Shown piece by piece: positions 6,734 to 9,340 of a stretch of DNA of 9,340 bases. Where the stretch lies: contig SKSL01000185.1 of the NCBI GenBank assembly GCA_007123015.1, positions 1-9,340 on the forward strand. The letters run 5' to 3'. The position numbers and the translations under genes were made by a program. The notes beneath the pieces were generated by a model. It had not been told where the DNA came from, did not search any database, and saw nothing but the letters and a program-made list of their open reading frames with translations. Every line of letters begins with the position of its first letter. Position 1 is the stretch's first letter. Source of the DNA: Natronohydrobacter sp. (GTDB lineage: Bacteria > Pseudomonadota > Alphaproteobacteria > Rhodobacterales > Rhodobacteraceae).

Positions 6734-7923
6734 GGCTGTCCTCCGAAAATGCGCTGATAGAGCGGGTTGAACCCGATGCGATAGGCCAGTTCTGCCGGGG
6801 TCTCGACATTCCACACGGCCAAATCTGCGCGCAATCCGGGGGCAATCGCGCCGGTGTCGCGCAGGCCCAAGGCGCGGGCGGCGTGGGTTGTGACGCCGCG
6901 CAGGGCCTCATCCGGGGTCAGGCGGAACAGGGTGCAGGCCATGTTCATCGCCAGCAGAAGCGATGTCAGCGGCGAGGAACCGGGGTTGCAATCCGTGGCC
7001 AATGCCATCGGCACGCCATGGGCGCGGAACGCCTTGATCGGGGGCATCTGGGTTTCGCGGATTGCATAGAAAGCGCCGGGCAGCAGCACTGCAACTGTGC
7101 CCGCCGCTGCCAGCGCCCGCGCATCCGCCTCGGTTGCATATTCGACATGATCGGCAGAAAGTGCCCCGAATTGCGCCGCCAGTGCCGTGCCGCCCATATG
7201 GGACAATTGTTCGGCATGCAGCTTGACCGGCAGGCCAAGCGATTGCGCAACGTCTAAGACGCGCGCGATCTGGGCGGGGGTGAAGGCGATGTTTTCGCAA
7301 AACCCGTCCACGGCATCGACCAGCCCTTGTGCATGGGCCGCGCGCAGGGCGGGAATGCAGATTTCGTCGATATAGCTGTCGGCATTCACCCCTTTGGGCA
7401 CAGCATGCGCCCCCAGAAAGCTGGTGCGGATACGCACGGGCCGCAGGCTGGCCAAACGGCGCGCAACCCGAAGCATGGTCAGTTCCGTGTCATGGTCCAG
7501 CCCGTAGCCGGATTTGACCTCCATGCAGGAAACCCCTTCGGCCAGTAGCGCATCCAGACGCGGCAGGGCGGTAGTCAGAAGCTGGTCTTCACTGGCCGCG
7601 CGGGTTGCTGTGACTGTGGACATGATGCCGCCACCCGCGCGGGCCAGTTCTTCATAGGACGCGCCTTCAAGTCGCATCTCGAATTCGCGTGCACGGTGGC
7701 CGCCATGCACGAGATGGGTGTGACAATCGACAAAAGCCGGGGTGATGAGCCGCCCTTGCATGTCGCGCTGTTTGGCGCGGGCATGGGCGGTAGGCAGATC
7801 CGCCTGCGCACCGACCCATGTCACCAATCCGTCTTCGATCAAGATGGCGCCCGGTCCTGACACAGGGTCGGCCATCGTCGCCAGTCGGGCATTGCTCAGA
7901 ACAAGGGGCAGTGGGCGTTGCAT
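6727..7923 (-). CDS. hutI: Imidazolonepropionase
   Basis: Metal-dependent amidohydrolase that opens imidazolonepropionate to N-formimino-L-glutamate, the third pathway step. It has 398 residues, within the usual 400-odd. Metal ligands expected from the family are visible: His68 and His70 in VDCHTHLVHGG, His236 in KLHAEQLSH and Asp311 in ATDCNPGSS. Substrate-side motifs include GGHRAREFEMRLEGASYEEL (74-93), GGGIMSTV (97-104), EVKSGYGLD (135-143), FLGAHAVP (169-176) and SADHVEY (256-262). It is the first gene of the leftward operon. The ATG at 7923 follows AGAAGGA (7930-7936) with a six-base spacer, and a promoter-like sequence lies just upstream at 7948-7976. The stop overlaps the hutH start by 7 bases. 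Confidence 0.97.
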   Translation of the reverse strand: MQRPLPLVLSNARLATMADPVSGPGAILIEDGLVTWVGAQADLPTAHARAKQRDMQGRLITPAFVDCHTHLVHGGHRAREFEMRLEGASYEELARAGGGIMSTVTATRAASEDQLLTTALPRLDALLAEGVSCMEVKSGYGLDHDTELTMLRVARRLASLRPVRIRTSFLGAHAVPKGVNADSYIDEICIPALRAAHAQGLVDAVDGFCENIAFTPAQIARVLDVAQSLGLPVKLHAEQLSHMGGTALAAQFGALSADHVEYATEADARALAAAGTVAVLLPGAFYAIRETQMPPIKAFRAHGVPMALATDCNPGSSPLTSLLLAMNMACTLFRLTPDEALRGVTTHAARALGLRDTGAIAPGLRADLAVWNVETPAELAYRIGFNPLYQRIFGGQPC

Positions 7924-7924
7924 C

Positions 7925-7952
7925 TTGATTCCTTCTCGAATCCGGATATTAT
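7925..7952 (+). promoter_or_regulatory. Predicted promoter of hutF
   Basis: On the plus strand, TTGATT (7925-7930) and TATTAT (7947-7952) are 16 bases apart and resemble a sigma-70 promoter, with initiation expected near 7959. Its -10 element lies on the same bases as the -10 of the opposing operon promoter. The two polymerases would therefore compete, or be controlled together. The -35 is weaker than that of the opposing promoter. Confidence 0.4.
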
Positions 7953-7972
7953 GTATGCACTTATTTTATCCG
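7943..7972. promoter_or_regulatory. Candidate hut operator (imperfect dyad)
   Basis: CGGATA (7943-7948) and TATCCG (7967-7972) are perfect inverted arms around an AT-rich core. The core contains GTATGCAC (7953-7960), a GT-N4-AC shape like the operators of GntR-family HutC repressors. The dyad covers the shared -10 region and the space up to the operon -35, so a repressor bound here would block both directions. No regulator gene is in the window. HutC is the usual candidate by family knowledge, but the match to its known TGTA-N2-TACA type site is only partial. Confidence 0.4.
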
Positions 7973-7976
7973 TCAA
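7948..7976 (-). promoter_or_regulatory. Predicted promoter of the leftward hut operon
   Basis: Read on the minus strand, TTGACG (7971-7976) is separated by exactly 17 bases from CATAAT (7948-7953), close to a sigma-70 -35/-10 pair. Transcription would begin near 7940, about 17 bases before the hutI start codon, leaving room for its AGAAGGA ribosome site. No transcript data support it; it is a pattern call in a short AT-rich gap between divergent genes. Confidence 0.55.
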
Positions 7977-7987
7977 TGGGGAAACAG

Positions 7988-9340
7988 ATGCAGGGTTTCA
8001 CGGACAGGATCTGGGCGGAGCACGCGCTTCTGGCCGATGGCTGGGCAAGCGGTGTCAGCCTTTGCCATGACAAGGGACGCATCACTGATGTGCAGGTCGC
8101 AACGCCCCCTGACCCCGACGCCATGCGCGTGGGCGCGTTATTGCCCGCGTCGGCCAACCTGCATTCGCATGCGTTTCAGCGTGCCATGGCGGGCCTGACC
8201 GAACAGCGCGGCCCGGACCCGCGTGACAGTTTCTGGACTTGGCGGCAGTTGATGTTCCGGTTTCTGGACCAATTGACCCCGGATGACGTGCAAGCCATCA
8301 CGGCCTTTGTGCAGATGCAGATGCTCGAAGCCGGGTATGGCGCGGTTGCAGAGTTCCATTACCTGCATCACGCACCGGGCGGGGCGTCTTATGCCAATCT
8401 GGCGGAAATGTCCGAACGCATTGTCGCGGCGGCGGATCAGACGGGGATTGGCCTGACCCTGCTGCCGGTGCTGTATCAATATGGCGGGTGCGACCAGCGC
8501 GCATTGGGGCCGGGGCAAATCCGCTTCGGCAATGATCTTGAGCGGTTTTCCAGACTGGTCGAGGGGGCCGAGACCGCACTGGGCGCATTGCCGTCAGATG
8601 CGCGCCTTGGCATCGCCCCGCACAGCCTGCGCGCTGTGTCGCGAGAGGCGCTTGCTGCCTCGATCATGCTGCGCCCGGATCAGCCCTTGCACATGCATCT
8701 GGCCGAACAACCCGCCGAAGTGGAGGAAGTGCTGCAGGCCTGTGGCGCGCGGCCCGTGGAATGGCTGCTGGCCAATGCCGATGTCGATAGCCGTTGGTGT
8801 CTGATCCACTGTACGCAGATGCACCGCCATGAAACGCAGGCGCTGGCGGCGACGGGCGCTGTCGCGGGGCTGTGTCCAATCACTGAATCCAGCCTTGGCG
8901 ATGGCATTTTCGACGGCATCGCCTATCGGGATGCGGGCGGGCGTTGGGGGATTGGCTCGGACAGCAATATCCGCATCAGCCTGTCAGAGGAATTGAGTAC
9001 CCTAGATTATTCGCAACGCCTGCGCGATCACTCGCGCGCGGTCTTCGCGACCGAGCAGAAATCGACCGGACGCATCTTGCTGGAGAGTGCCGCGCAGGGT
9101 GGGGCACAGGCAACCGGGCGCGATGGGGGCGTGCTGTCGGTGGGCAAGCTAGCCGATCTTGTAGCACTGGACACGACCCATATTGATCTGGACGGCTGTG
9201 CTGGCGACACTATCCTTGACGCATTTGTCTTTGCTGCCGATGATCGGGCCATCACGGATGTTTGGTCTGCGGGGCGGCATGTTGTGAGCGGGGGACGACA
9301 TATGCATCATGATGCGATTTCGGCCGCGTATCGCGCCGTC
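7988..9340 (+). CDS. hutF: Formimidoylglutamate deiminase, 3' end cut by window edge
   Basis: Amidohydrolase that converts N-formimino-L-glutamate to N-formyl-L-glutamate and ammonia; the product is the substrate of HutG, so the two define this version of the pathway. The frame is open for 451 codons to the last base of the window; relatives are only a few residues longer. Family metal and substrate residues are present: His59 and His61 (NLHSHAFQR), Phe-Trp-x-Trp at 82-85, His212 (IAPHSLRAV), His237 and Glu240 (HMHLAEQ), His274 (LIHCTQM) and Asp325 (GIGSDSNIRI), followed by QRLRDHSRAV, STGRIL, GGAQATGR and the closing KLADLVALD. ATG 7988 is preferred because GGGGA (7978-7982) precedes it by five bases. 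In-frame ATGs at 7976 and 7955 lack a ribosome site, and 7955 lies within the putative operator. It is divergent from hutI. Confidence 0.96.
   Translation, partial: MQGFTDRIWAEHALLADGWASGVSLCHDKGRITDVQVATPPDPDAMRVGALLPASANLHSHAFQRAMAGLTEQRGPDPRDSFWTWRQLMFRFLDQLTPDDVQAITAFVQMQMLEAGYGAVAEFHYLHHAPGGASYANLAEMSERIVAAADQTGIGLTLLPVLYQYGGCDQRALGPGQIRFGNDLERFSRLVEGAETALGALPSDARLGIAPHSLRAVSREALAASIMLRPDQPLHMHLAEQPAEVEEVLQACGARPVEWLLANADVDSRWCLIHCTQMHRHETQALAATGAVAGLCPITESSLGDGIFDGIAYRDAGGRWGIGSDSNIRISLSEELSTLDYSQRLRDHSRAVFATEQKSTGRILLESAAQGGAQATGRDGGVLSVGKLADLVALDTTHIDLDGCAGDTILDAFVFAADDRAITDVWSAGRHVVSGGRHMHHDAISAAYRAV

Noticed and set aside
5312..6757. Long open frame of 481 codons on the plus strand
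   Set aside because: It lies wholly antisense to hutH, which has complete active-site motifs; the translation is Arg/Gln/Gly-rich shadow sequence.
6734..6814. In-frame upstream start for hutH
   Set aside because: It lies inside hutI; the ATG at 6733 has GGAGGA five bases upstream and the expected N terminus.
7955..7987. Earlier in-frame ATG codons for hutF at 7955 and 7976
   Set aside because: Neither has a ribosome site, and the 7955 codon falls within the promoter/operator region; 7988 has GGGGA at good spacing.

Overview
This window is most of a histidine-utilisation (hut) locus. It probably comes from an alphaproteobacterium, and the protein style and high-GC coding suggest the Rhodobacteraceae. 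That placement is an inference from sequence character, not from a marker gene. All five enzymes of the deiminase/deformylase branch are present: HutH (histidine to urocanate), HutU (urocanate to imidazolonepropionate), HutI (to formiminoglutamate), HutF (to N-formylglutamate plus ammonia) and HutG (to glutamate plus formate). No HutC-type regulator and no complete transporter lie inside the window.

Layout. From position 7923 leftward on the minus strand runs a tightly packed operon: hutI, hutH, hutG, a CaiB/BaiF-family CoA-transferase, an acyl-CoA dehydrogenase, hutU, and then the remains of a TRAP-type periplasmic solute-binding protein gene. The first five junctions are start/stop overlaps of 4 to 8 bases or a 10-base gap, so translational coupling is likely. 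hutF is divergently transcribed on the plus strand from 7988 and runs off the right edge, open for 451 codons. The short gap between hutI and hutF carries opposed promoter-like sequences with an imperfect dyad between and over them, a good candidate for a shared hut operator.

Points of interest. (1) The CoA-transferase/acyl-CoA dehydrogenase pair inserted between hutG and hutU is not part of the textbook pathway. I propose it feeds imidazolepropionate (dihydrourocanate) into the pathway as CoA thioesters, ending in urocanate. (2) HutU has Met where the well-studied Pseudomonas putida urocanase has the catalytic Cys410. (3) hutG is broken by a one-base deletion in a C run, with the reading frame perfectly conserved on both sides. 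(4) The TRAP binding-protein gene has an in-frame amber codon in place of a conserved Trp codon. It then loses all similarity near position 138, where an unrelated stretch of slightly lower GC begins. The left edge therefore looks like a rearrangement breakpoint.
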